Part shown: piece by piece, positions 8,942-16,474 of the stretch
Numbering within the stretch: the first letter of the stretch is position 1
Layout: the number at the start of each line of letters is the position of its first letter
NCBI GenBank assembly: GCA_001714685.2
Contig: MDTP02000065.1
Span: 1-34,829 of the forward strand
Source: Methanosarcina sp. Ant1
Lineage (GTDB): Archaea > Halobacteriota > Methanosarcinia > Methanosarcinales > Methanosarcinaceae
DNA: 34,829 nucleotides
Direction: 5' to 3'
Made by a program: the position numbers and the translations under genes
The notes under the pieces: generated by a model
What the model saw: the letters and a program-made list of their open reading frames with translations, nothing else
The model's database searches: none
Told to the model about the DNA's origin: nothing

Positions 8942-9037
8942 GGAAGTAGGTGATCCTGTGCTCTCATCAGTAAACTTCACATTCAAAGGATGCTTTCCAG
9001 TAGTTGGAGACGCAGTAAAATCAGCAACCTAAGAGGC
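8942..9037 (-). pseudogene. PKD domain remnant of the adjacent TolB-like gene
   Basis: In the same frame as the upstream gene but after its TAG stop, this reads VADFTASPTTGKHPLNVKF and on to TGSPTS. It matches the first PKD domain of the 518-residue paralogue at 32300-33856 position by position. A second TAG lies three codons after the first. The domain is cut exactly after the TSPTS-type turn, where the intact copies continue with WYWNFGD, and intron-like DNA begins there. The gene thus lost its C-terminal PKD part. Confidence 0.8.
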
Positions 9038-9883
9038 CTAAATGGTACCTATGTAAATATCAGCATTTCCATTGCGCCAGTCAGTATATACTATTTTGTT
9101 ACTGTAGAGGACAGGAGATTCAGCATGACTGAATTCAAATGTTGGTAATGAGAACCATTTCTTAGTACTAAAATCATACAGGCAAGTAGATATTCTTTCG
9201 TATTGCACGTTATACAGTATTCGAGTACTGTATATTGAAAGGTCAAATGGCATCATTGCACCCATTTGAACGCCAATCAATACAGTTGTCTTTTTCGTGG
9301 AGATGTCATACGACATAATTTTGTAAAGATTTCCTATATTGTTTTCAGCGCACCAAACTATCTTCTTGCCATAAATTGCAGGTGACCAACTACGTTCATT
9401 AGCGGTCAATCGAGTTTGCTTCTTCGTAGAAAGATCTTGTAGGTAGATATCGTGACCACCATTACGAGTATCTTCCCAAACTATTAGATTTCCATATACT
9501 GCTGGATTTGTTTGGTCGGATGTATTAGTGGTTATTCTGGTCATCTTCTTACTTGAGATTTCATACATGTAGATATCCCAATTTCCATTTCTCTTGTCCT
9601 GCCAAACAATCCGATTGCCGGATACCATTGGATATTCAGCATCAACCCCTTTAGTAACTCTTGTCTGTACTTTTGTTGCCATGTTCTGCAGGTAAATATC
9701 ATTTCCACCATTCCTAGCATCCTGCCATACAATGTAATTGCTCCAGATGGAGGGGTTTACCTGATCAGCTGTATTGGTTGTTATTCGAGTCTCAGTCAAA
9801 GCTGAGCTTATTCCACAACTTAACAATAAAATCACAATTGCAGAAACAAAAGATAAGATATACAAATTTTTGTTAGTTTTCAT
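9038..9883 (-). CDS. Secreted TolB-like beta-propeller protein
   Basis: This 281-residue protein has an N-terminal signal segment (YILSFVSAIVILLLSCG), where LLSCG is close to a lipobox. It continues as about six propeller repeats of the form VNPSIWSNYIVWQDARNG followed by DIYLQ and a KK-T-R-T strand. Such repeats build the cell-surface beta-propellers abundant in Methanosarcina, presumed to bind ligands or contact other surface proteins. The repeats closely resemble those of the larger protein at 32300-33856, so the two are paralogues. The coding frame ends at TAG where the paralogue continues into PKD domains, and the lost domain is still visible downstream. Confidence 0.85.
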   Translation of the reverse strand: MKTNKNLYILSFVSAIVILLLSCGISSALTETRITTNTADQVNPSIWSNYIVWQDARNGGNDIYLQNMATKVQTRVTKGVDAEYPMVSGNRIVWQDKRNGNWDIYMYEISSKKMTRITTNTSDQTNPAVYGNLIVWEDTRNGGHDIYLQDLSTKKQTRLTANERSWSPAIYGKKIVWCAENNIGNLYKIMSYDISTKKTTVLIGVQMGAMMPFDLSIYSTRILYNVQYERISTCLYDFSTKKWFSLPTFEFSHAESPVLYSNKIVYTDWRNGNADIYIGTI

Positions 9884-10082
9884 TATCCTACTCCATAATC
9901 TTCCATTTATTGTTTATACAAAAAATATTAATGTTTCTAACTTACTTATATTCTTATTATTTTCTATTTGACGCTGTTTTATCATAAAATTATTTCACTT
10001 TGAAACTTTTAGTACATTCCATATGAATAAATTTTATAAAATTCAAAACTACTGTATTTATTCGCTACCAAGGGACATTACG

Positions 10083-10421
10083 AAAGTACCTATGTGTTTC
10101 CAAGTATTTTTTTTGCATTTGATGGCCGGGGTTATCGAAGGAAACAAGCATATTCTTATATACTTTAGAATGATCGAGAAAACAAACACATAGGCAATTG
10201 TGAGAAATTTTGTCTGAAAAGGGCAATTTTCATTATAATAATCAGTCAATAAAACATAAATAACATTTTTTATATTACGACTTTTAGCAAAGTTATGTTA
10301 TTTTTGCATACTAGAGGCATTTTGTAATTTTTCAGAAATCAGAAACTTTTTAGAATATCCATAGATTATACCATGAAACATATGGATAAACTAGAAAGCA
10401 AATTTACAGAAATTTCAGCAC
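10083..10421. repeat. Left arm of a 339-bp inverted repeat pair
   Basis: Its reverse complement aligns over its whole length with 13673-14011. Shared blocks include GCCTATGTGTTTGTTTTC, TATAAGAATATGCTTGT, CCTTCGATAA and CTATGGATATTCTAAA-like sequence, with scattered substitutions and small indels. The arms enclose three genes and face each other. Short open frames in the arms lack start signals and I do not call them genes. Confidence 0.8.
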
Positions 10422-10479
10422 ACTAACGATTTAAGAGAGGGGCGGGACATCTAAAGAAGAAATAATTAGAATAAATTTC

Positions 10480-11517
10480 TTATATTTGATCCTTATAAGC
10501 TATTTTCAACATATCAAAAATTGTGTCCGGATTTTCGGATAAATAAAACATAGAAGGCTTTTTGTATTTTTGTATAATCTCGCTGTATACTTTTAATTCT
10601 TCAAGGTTGATTAATTCTATGTATCTATCAACGTTTTTGAAACTAGGATCTTCTTCTTTCCATATCTTAAAGGCTTTACTTCTACATTCTTTACTATCTG
10701 TAAAAAATCTTCTTTCGTCAGGGGATTCGAGTTCTTTAAATATGTCGTGGTTTATGAAATGTTCCAATAAAATATTATCAGGTTTTATATCTAAATCTTC
10801 ATCAATTTTTTTATATATTTTATATGCTTCCTCTAATTCCTTTATCATTTCATCTGTCTTTATTTGAAAATCTTCAAATAACTTAAAGAAAACTTCTTTA
10901 GATAGATGTCTTTGATATATCTCAAAAAAGGGCGATATTTTGTAACCAGGGTTTACTTCTTCAGACATTTTTAAAAAATTCTCAAAATGATGTTCATAAT
11001 TTACAGTTTTTATATATCCTTCGCCTTTAAGGTAAATTTTCATGGCTTTTTTCCTTAATCCATAATAATCTTCATCGAGAAATGCATCAAACAGAGAAGC
11101 CGATAAAAGCAACTCTATAAAAAAACCTAAACCTTCCATTTTGTTGATATCATATCCCCTCTCGTTAAAAACAATCATTATAGACCTTTCATATGAATTT
11201 ATTCTCTTATCTGGAAATTCGCGTCCGATGTTTGGAAATTCACGTCTAATATTTTTTAACTGTTCGATTTTAGAAATATCCCAATAATTAGACCTATTTT
11301 TTGTAACATTTGAAAGCTTCTCAATACATCCCAGTTCAAACAAACTTTTTAAATGTCTATTCACAGTACTTTGATTGATTTCTTTAAATCTGTCTTTTTC
11401 CTTGAATTTAGCTAATATATCAGATTCACTTATCTTTCCTTCGTTTTCAAGAATGAATATAATTGCGTTTATCTTGATTTCATTTTTTTCAAAGTGATAA
11501 TTTCCTTTTTCGTCCAT
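10480..11517 (-). CDS. Winged-helix DNA-binding protein of unknown family
   Basis: The 345-residue product starts with a winged-helix region (about residues 10-75: NAIIFILENEGKISESDILA, then INQSTVNRHLKSLFELGCIE and a wing around KNRSNYWDI), as in archaeal regulators. The remaining 250 residues are charged and helical without a motif I recognise. Low GC and AAA/GAA-rich codons match local DNA. A TATA box at 11533-11541 sits so close to the ATG that the transcript may be leaderless. A 16-base perfect palindrome lies just beyond, suggesting self-regulation. It is divergent from a 44-residue membrane peptide and shares the inverted-repeat islet with a DUF4238 gene. Confidence 0.7.
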   Translation of the reverse strand: MDEKGNYHFEKNEIKINAIIFILENEGKISESDILAKFKEKDRFKEINQSTVNRHLKSLFELGCIEKLSNVTKNRSNYWDISKIEQLKNIRREFPNIGREFPDKRINSYERSIMIVFNERGYDINKMEGLGFFIELLLSASLFDAFLDEDYYGLRKKAMKIYLKGEGYIKTVNYEHHFENFLKMSEEVNPGYKISPFFEIYQRHLSKEVFFKLFEDFQIKTDEMIKELEEAYKIYKKIDEDLDIKPDNILLEHFINHDIFKELESPDERRFFTDSKECRSKAFKIWKEEDPSFKNVDRYIELINLEELKVYSEIIQKYKKPSMFYLSENPDTIFDMLKIAYKDQI

Positions 11518-11532
11518 ATACCTACAATATAC

Positions 11533-11541
11533 CTATTTATA
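11533..11541 (-). promoter_or_regulatory. TATA box for the winged-helix gene
   Basis: The minus strand reads TATAAATAG, a near-consensus archaeal TATA box, about 16-24 bases before the ATG at 11517. Initiation 25 bases downstream would fall at or near the start codon, predicting a leaderless or very short-leader mRNA. Confidence 0.6.
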
Positions 11542-11551
11542 CATAAGCTTT

Positions 11552-11567
11552 ATGCAATTAATTGCAT
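11552..11567. promoter_or_regulatory. Candidate operator palindrome
   Basis: ATGCAATTAATTGCAT is a perfect 16-base palindrome directly upstream of the TATA box of the winged-helix gene. A further ATGCAAT half-site lies at about 11585-11591 on the way to the divergent peptide gene. A dimeric winged-helix protein binding here could control both genes. This is inference from position and symmetry. Confidence 0.45.
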
Positions 11568-11719
11568 CATCAATAGGCACTACAATGCAATCAAAAAGGC
11601 AAACATATTTATACTCCTCTAACATTTTACTATATATGGAAACGTTGATCAGTCTCAGACTCCGGAAATTTCAAGTTTTTCACATAGGTTTAAATTTTTT
11701 AAAAAACGGAGGATAATGA

Positions 11720-11854
11720 ATGCGAAGCCTAAAAGAGATTATCAAAGACATCACTGACAACTTGAATAATATAAAATACTTAATAATAGAGGTTATTTTC
11801 TTTTTTGCCTTCTTAATTGAGTGCTGGAAATTTGTGAAAACAATAACAATCTAA
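11720..11854 (+). CDS. 44-residue single-pass membrane peptide
   Basis: The peptide begins MRSLKEIIKDITDNLNNIK and then has a hydrophobic segment YLIIEVIFFFAFLIECW, ending WKFVKTITI. A strong GGAGGA ribosome binding site (11708-11713) is six bases before ATG 11720; the overlapping ATG at 11716 yields only 13 codons. A TATA-like sequence lies at about 11605-11615. Size, amphipathic N-terminus and one helix resemble small membrane-acting toxins or regulators, but no family is recognised. It is divergent from the winged-helix gene, with the candidate operator between. Confidence 0.55.
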   Translation: MRSLKEIIKDITDNLNNIKYLIIEVIFFFAFLIECWKFVKTITI

Positions 11855-11962
11855 CTCTTTTTTCTGTATTTTCTGAATTTAAATACAATATTCTTCCGTA
11901 TTAGGGGTAGAGCTACGTAAGCTGTCACCAGCCGCAGATTGAACAAAGACAAGCTCTGCAGA

Positions 11963-11991
11963 TGCACAGGTTCTATAGTATAACCTGTGCA
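11963..11991. repeat. TGCACAGGTT palindrome, copy 1
   Basis: This is a perfect inverted repeat with arms TGCACAGGTT/AACCTGTGCA and a nine-base loop. The copy at 12380-12408 looks like its reverse complement including the loop (TACTATA against TATAGTA), so the two face each other 390 bases apart around non-coding DNA. Confidence 0.65.
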
Positions 11992-12301
11992 TTTTGACCC
12001 TTTTTAACCCAATTTTAACCCAAAAATGGGGCAAAAAATGCCTAAAATACACATGTTTAAATAAAAACTGTGTATACTCAGAGCTATAAAATACCCTAAA
12101 AGCTTGTGAAAGAGACCCAGAAGTTTTGCATCTGTATGTCAAAGATATAAAAAAAAGACGATATATAATTAATTATACCAAAAAGAAAACTATTTATATT
12201 ATAAATTATTAGACGGGTCTAATTTGGAGCCTTTTGCCACCTTTGATTTGACTCCCAATTATGTGATTCAACCCCACAATTAAGAGAAAAATGCTTAACT
12301 C

Positions 12302-12330
12302 TTAGAACCTATCTTAAAGATAGGTTCTAA
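12302..12330. repeat. Perfect 12-base-arm palindrome
   Basis: TTAGAACCTATC and GATAGGTTCTAA flank a five-base TTAAA loop. It lies about 100 bases downstream of the minus-strand DUF4238 gene. It could be a transcription-end structure or an element end; the AACCTAT core recalls the neighbouring AGGTT palindromes. Confidence 0.5.
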
Positions 12331-12379
12331 ATTACGATTACCCTTTTTCTAAAACCTATCCATCTAAAAATCACATAAA

Positions 12380-12408
12380 TGCACAGGTTGTACTATAAAA
12401 CCTGTGCG
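12380..12408. repeat. TGCACAGGTT palindrome, copy 2
   Basis: Arms GCACAGGTT and AACCTGTGC surround a loop TACTATA-like core. It lies immediately downstream of the DUF4238 stop at 12425 on the minus strand, so it may serve as that gene's 3' hairpin. Its relationship to copy 1 is that of an inverted copy. Confidence 0.6.
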
Positions 12409-12424
12409 TCTTCTTATCTCTAAG

Positions 12425-13600
12425 CTAAAAAAAGTCATATAGAGATTTAAGTAAAAAAAAGGAATTAAGTTCAAGTGGGCTCTTTCCTTCTTTTTTTAAT
12501 TCCTCTATTGCCTCTTGATATGATTTATTTACTCGTTCATATACAATTTTACATATTTCGAAATCTCGACACAGTTTTGGATGTTTAACTGTTGGATTAA
12601 TTTTCTCAGCTTTTTTAGTACGTCTTTTTAATTTTTTGTACATCTCACGATTTAATCGGATGAAAGATAATTGTAGTCGATAATTTCTTGGTATTTTTCG
12701 AAAAACTTGATCACGTTTAATACTTTTCTCATCTAATAATTGTTTAACTTCTGAATGCAGTTCTCTTATATAGGTCTCATATATTTGAGAAGAAAAAATA
12801 ATATGTTGATCACAATTTAAGATTTGTAATTTATTAATCGCATCAATATCAGATGTCTTATTGATATAGATAATGCCAGTTCTGTTTTGATTTTTATTTA
12901 ATTCAATATGATAGAACTCTTGGTCAACTAATAAAAGGATAATATTTTGATTTAACGGACAATATATTTGAAGACCAGGACATTGAAGTCCTAAGGTATT
13001 ATATTTTTTTAATTTAACAGAATTATATAAGCAAATGAAATCATCACTCGCTAAAAAAGGTTTATCTGTATTATTAATAAGAAATATAGGAAATAAATCT
13101 GATATTAGTTCTGCCCCCATCATTCCAATAGTCATTGTATAACCTAGAGGTTGACCTATAATTAAGTTTGTTGAGTCTATGAATGCGGGAGTGATCCCTT
13201 TTTGTTTTAACTCGGGGCTTTCTTTTAGTATTGGCTTAATTTTTTCATTATAAAAGTTATCTACCAATTTTTTGTATAAATCGGCTAAACCTTTTGTCCG
13301 TGTAAACTGCATTAAAATAAATAAAAACAAATAATATAATTCATTTTCGTCAAGAGAGTCAATTGAGAGACTCTCAATTAATTTATTAAGAATTGAGGCC
13401 TGTTTTCCCTCAATTAATCCTAAGTTTTGTTCGAATTTTATTTCTTTGCTATAGAAATATTTCTCTTGACATATATCTGAGATATTTAACCTAAATGTTT
13501 CGCAATGTTTCAGATTATATGCATAAACAAAATCAGTGCCATCGGAAAATTTTCTAAGAAAAAGTTTTGGAACATAATGTTGTTTCTTGTTTGGTGCCAT
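12425..13600 (-). CDS. DUF4238 family protein
   Basis: The 391-residue protein opens with KKQHYVPKLFLRKFSD, the hallmark of DUF4238, followed by the expected EKYFYSKE and LIEGKQASIL segments, a FILMQFTRTKG helix and a LASDDFICLYN motif with downstream ICPLNQNI-like strand. The family's biochemical activity is not established; such genes are scattered through accessory regions of bacteria and archaea. The C-terminal 90 residues are Lys/Arg-rich and helical. AT-rich codon use fits local DNA. The AGGTGA element upstream is about 20 bases from the ATG, too far to be ideal. It lies inside the inverted-repeat islet. Confidence 0.8.
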   Translation of the reverse strand: MAPNKKQHYVPKLFLRKFSDGTDFVYAYNLKHCETFRLNISDICQEKYFYSKEIKFEQNLGLIEGKQASILNKLIESLSIDSLDENELYYLFLFILMQFTRTKGLADLYKKLVDNFYNEKIKPILKESPELKQKGITPAFIDSTNLIIGQPLGYTMTIGMMGAELISDLFPIFLINNTDKPFLASDDFICLYNSVKLKKYNTLGLQCPGLQIYCPLNQNIILLLVDQEFYHIELNKNQNRTGIIYINKTSDIDAINKLQILNCDQHIIFSSQIYETYIRELHSEVKQLLDEKSIKRDQVFRKIPRNYRLQLSFIRLNREMYKKLKRRTKKAEKINPTVKHPKLCRDFEICKIVYERVNKSYQEAIEELKKEGKSPLELNSFFLLKSLYDFF

Positions 13601-13672
13601 ACAAATAAATTATAATTACTTCACCTGTATAAACGTTTTATTAAGTGTGATTCTGTTATAGTCATAGGGGTA

Positions 13673-14011
13673 GTGTACTGAATAATCTGTAAATTTATTT
13701 TTAAGTTTGTCCAGGAGTTTCATGGTACAACATATGGATATTCTAAAGAGTTCAGTTTAATGAAAAACTACAAAATACCTCTAGTATACAGAACTGACAT
13801 AACATTTGATAAGAATCGTAATACTAAAAATGTTATTTCTTTTTTATCGACTGATTATTATAACGAAAATTACTATTTCAATGAAGATTTTCCCACAAAT
13901 GCCTATGTGTTTGTTTTCTCGATTATTCCAACGTTTATAAGAATATGCTTGTATCCTTCGATAATCCCGGTATCAAATGCAAAAAAAGTGTAAAAAACAA
14001 TAGGCACTTTT
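13673..14011. repeat. Right arm of the 339-bp inverted repeat pair
   Basis: This is the mirror of 10083-10421. It includes an open frame of 77 codons (13760-13993), but the left arm keeps only a diverged part of that frame and neither has a convincing start. I treat the sequence as repeat rather than gene. It ends just before a short TAGGCAC...GTGCCT hairpin (about 14001-14021). Confidence 0.8.
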
Positions 14012-14178
14012 CTCAGTGCCTGTTGATGTTGGTTTTTAGCCCATACTAATAGTACGAAAATAAAAATAAAAACGTGTTTATTAAAAACGATAAACTCTAT
14101 TTTTATAGTAAAGAAAAAGACTACAGAATCAATCTAAATTTTACAAAAATTTCGGTACGCTTTTAGTGAATCATAAAT

Positions 14179-14202
14179 GGGGATGAGAACCTTCCCATCC
14201 CC
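14179..14202 (-). terminator. Hairpin downstream of frhB
   Basis: Arms GGGGATG and CATCCCC enclose a ten-base loop about 50 bases past the frhB stop. No long T run follows on the minus strand, so it may be a 3' processing or stability structure instead of a strict terminator. Confidence 0.4.
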
Positions 14203-14254
14203 GTATTCTGCGTAGATAACGCGAATAGTTTCGATGATGAAAAAAAGATAGTTT

Positions 14255-15130
14255 TTAGGCGTAGGGGTCCCGCAGAGCCTTGTTGACGCCGAAGGTCTTG
14301 CGCTCCTCAACCGTCTTCCGGTTCTTATCGATCTTCTCCTTTGAGAGCTTCATGACGAGCTCGAGACCGGGCTTGACATCCTCGATGGGCTTCGTCTCGA
14401 ACATGCCTGCAGCGACCGCTTTGGACCAGACTTCATTTCCCTTCTTGGTGCGGATGAAGACTGTGGACCAGCCGTCAGGGCTTCCGACCGAGCCTGTCGA
14501 GATGTCGGCGAGGTTGGAGACATAGTCGAGGCAGACGTGGCAGCCGGGCTGTTCGTACTTGTGGGTCGCCTTTAGCGGCAGGGTCGAAACGTTCCCGCGC
14601 TCGGTGTAGACCCAGAATTTTCCCTTCCCGATCTCCATCTTCTTCACGGAGCTGAGGTTCTGATTCGCGTGGTCCTCGACGATGGTCTGCATGGACTTGT
14701 ACGGAAAATTCTCCATGCAGAAGAGCCCAACTGTTAGGGCAACCTTTCCCGGGACATCCCGCATGTTGATGGGATAGAGCTGAGCCTTCCTGACCGCCTG
14801 CATCTGGCAGCAGACGCCGGTGACCCCGACCTTGTCGAGGCCGAAGGACCGGGTCGCCTCTTTGAGCCAGGAAATCTGGGGGCTGATGCTGTACTTCGTC
14901 CCTCGTGCCTTGAGGATGTCCTCGCGGCTCATCGCGACGAACGGCTTTGGCTCCCAGGGCCGGTCGCCCTCGACTGCCACAATTGTCCCGTCGATTATTC
15001 CCTGCTCGAGGGCAAAGGTCATGAGGGTGGTGGCGATGCCGCCGTCCTGTGCTTTCTGGAGGATTTCCTTGTCCGTGCTCCGTGCCGAGATGCAGGTCAT
15101 GTATTTGCCAAGATATGGATCTTCAATCAT
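14255..15130 (-). CDS. frhB: Coenzyme F420-reducing hydrogenase, beta subunit
   Basis: FrhB (291 residues) binds FAD and an [4Fe-4S] cluster and passes electrons from the hydrogenase to F420. Family hallmarks are QDGGIATTLMTFALE, the GVTGVCCQMQAVRKAQ cysteine segment, GLFCMENF and the C-terminal GCHVCLDY and ISTGSVGSPDGWSTV motifs. Length is normal. It is the last gene of frhADGB, starting nine bases after frhG behind GAGGTGA. The operon is far richer in G and C than the surrounding 30 kb. All key cysteines are present, so the enzyme should be functional if made. Confidence 0.96.
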   Translation of the reverse strand: MIEDPYLGKYMTCISARSTDKEILQKAQDGGIATTLMTFALEQGIIDGTIVAVEGDRPWEPKPFVAMSREDILKARGTKYSISPQISWLKEATRSFGLDKVGVTGVCCQMQAVRKAQLYPINMRDVPGKVALTVGLFCMENFPYKSMQTIVEDHANQNLSSVKKMEIGKGKFWVYTERGNVSTLPLKATHKYEQPGCHVCLDYVSNLADISTGSVGSPDGWSTVFIRTKKGNEVWSKAVAAGMFETKPIEDVKPGLELVMKLSKEKIDKNRKTVEERKTFGVNKALRDPYA

Positions 15131-15139
15131 CTCTTCACC

Positions 15140-16003
15140 TCACTTAAGCACTCCAGCGATCATCTCGCTGATGGCCTCGAATTCAGGAATCACGTCGAAG
15201 TTGAAGAACGACCTCGGACAGGCGCCGTAGCAGGAGCCGCACTTGATGCAGAGGTCACGCTGACCCTGCGGCTTCCCGAACTCGTGGGTGATCGCCCGCA
15301 CGGGACAGGATGCAGCGCAGGTGCCGCAGCCGATGCAGAGGCCCTGGTTGATTACGTCATTCATCAGGTCGCAGAAGCATCCGGTCGTGCTGCGCTTCGC
15401 AAGGTCCATGAGGGGCTTTAAGTACCTGCCCGCAAGGGCCTTCTGTTCCTCATTCCCCTGCAGGAGCAGGTACGCCATCACAGTGACGTTCCTTATGAGC
15501 TCCGGGCTCGGGGGGCATCCGGGGATGTAGACATCCACGTCGATGAGATCCCCTATGGGGAGGAAGGACTCGTGCTGGGGCTGGTTGTGCTGCCCGCCGC
15601 GGCAGAACCGGGTGATGTTCCCGTAGCTCGCGCAGGAGCCAAGGGCTACCACGACCTTGGCCTTCTTCCGCGTCTCCTTGATATCTTCCACCGATTCATG
15701 GTCCTGGATGCAGACCGATCCCTCGACGAGCGCCACGTCCATCTCTGGGATATGCCGGACGTCCGCGAGCGTGAGGCTGTAGACGAGGTCGGCGTAGTCG
15801 TCCAGGATCTTGATGAATCCCAGGTAGTTGTCGGCCACGGACACGAGGCAGCCGGTACAGCCGCTCATGTGTACATGCCCGAGCTTGATCTTGTTTGCCA
15901 CTGGTTTTGTCTCCTTTGTAGCTTCCACCTTCTTCTCTGTCGCAACCTGAGGGGGCTTGGATTCCCCGCCCATGGTTTTCTTGATGGAGTTAAGCAGTTC
16001 CAT
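15140..16003 (-). CDS. frhG: Coenzyme F420-reducing hydrogenase, gamma (small) subunit
   Basis: This 287-residue subunit carries three [4Fe-4S] clusters linking the NiFe site to FrhB. The proximal cluster segment starts SGCTGC (Cys49, Cys52) and includes GSCASYGN and IPGCPPSP. A C-terminal double-cluster ferredoxin domain shows CIGCGTCAASCP (from residue 223) and CIKCGSCYGACP (from 252). The start overlaps the end of frhD by 14 bases, which implies translational coupling. There is no Tat signal, in line with cytoplasmic Frh. Confidence 0.96.
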   Translation of the reverse strand: MELLNSIKKTMGGESKPPQVATEKKVEATKETKPVANKIKLGHVHMSGCTGCLVSVADNYLGFIKILDDYADLVYSLTLADVRHIPEMDVALVEGSVCIQDHESVEDIKETRKKAKVVVALGSCASYGNITRFCRGGQHNQPQHESFLPIGDLIDVDVYIPGCPPSPELIRNVTVMAYLLLQGNEEQKALAGRYLKPLMDLAKRSTTGCFCDLMNDVINQGLCIGCGTCAASCPVRAITHEFGKPQGQRDLCIKCGSCYGACPRSFFNFDVIPEFEAISEMIAGVLK

Positions 16004-16469
16004 AGTTCATCCCGATTTCCTTCAGTATCTCGGAAACAGCTCCGGGAATGGCTCTCTGTACCTCGTCTGTAATCCCGATGACCATATCGGGGGCAGAAAC
16101 GTACTTCTTCTGGCATGCAAGGATCCGGATCCGGATATCGTCCTTGATGCACTGGAGCGGCTCGGTAAGATCCCATGAGTGGGCGTCCCGGTAGCTCCCC
16201 ACAGGGAGCTCGTCAACGGCGAGCCACCTGAGCTCGCCGGGTTCCCCCCCGAAGTCCGCGATGTCCACGATAATAAGAGTCTTCGTGGACTCGGGATTGA
16301 GGAGGGTAAAGACGAAATGGGGGCCTCCGAGCCCCGCATCAACGACCGTGACGTTCTCGGGAAGCTCGAGGTCCTTTAGACTCTCCACTACGGCGGGTCC
16401 GAAGCCGTCGTCCGCATATAGCGGGTTGCCGCAGCCTGCCACAACGATCTCGGAGTACAGCGTTTCCAT
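15990..16469 (-). CDS. frhD: F420-reducing hydrogenase maturation protease
   Basis: FrhD is the nickel-dependent endopeptidase that trims the C-terminus of FrhA after metal insertion. The sequence shows VVAGCGNPLYADDGFGPAVV at the N-terminus, VVDAGLGG, and DAHSWDL with the conserved His. I place the start at ATG 16469 (METLYSE) and not the longer open frame, because it follows GGTGAAGGG closely and begins five bases after the frhA stop. The product is about 159 residues, as expected. The presence of frhD separates this operon from the freAEGB type. Confidence 0.93.
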   Translation of the reverse strand: METLYSEIVVAGCGNPLYADDGFGPAVVESLKDLELPENVTVVDAGLGGPHFVFTLLNPESTKTLIIVDIADFGGEPGELRWLAVDELPVGSYRDAHSWDLTEPLQCIKDDIRIRILACQKKYVSAPDMVIGITDEVQRAIPGAVSEILKEIGMNYGTA

Positions 16470-16474
16470 TCCCT

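Noticed and set aside
11879-12142. Minus-strand open frame of 87 codons
   Set aside because: It runs across the TGCACAGGTT palindrome, has no start signal and reads as low-information sequence.
13760-13993. Open frame of 77 codons in the right inverted-repeat arm
   Set aside because: No ribosome binding site, and the mirror arm keeps only a diverged part of the frame, so it is better explained as repeat DNA.
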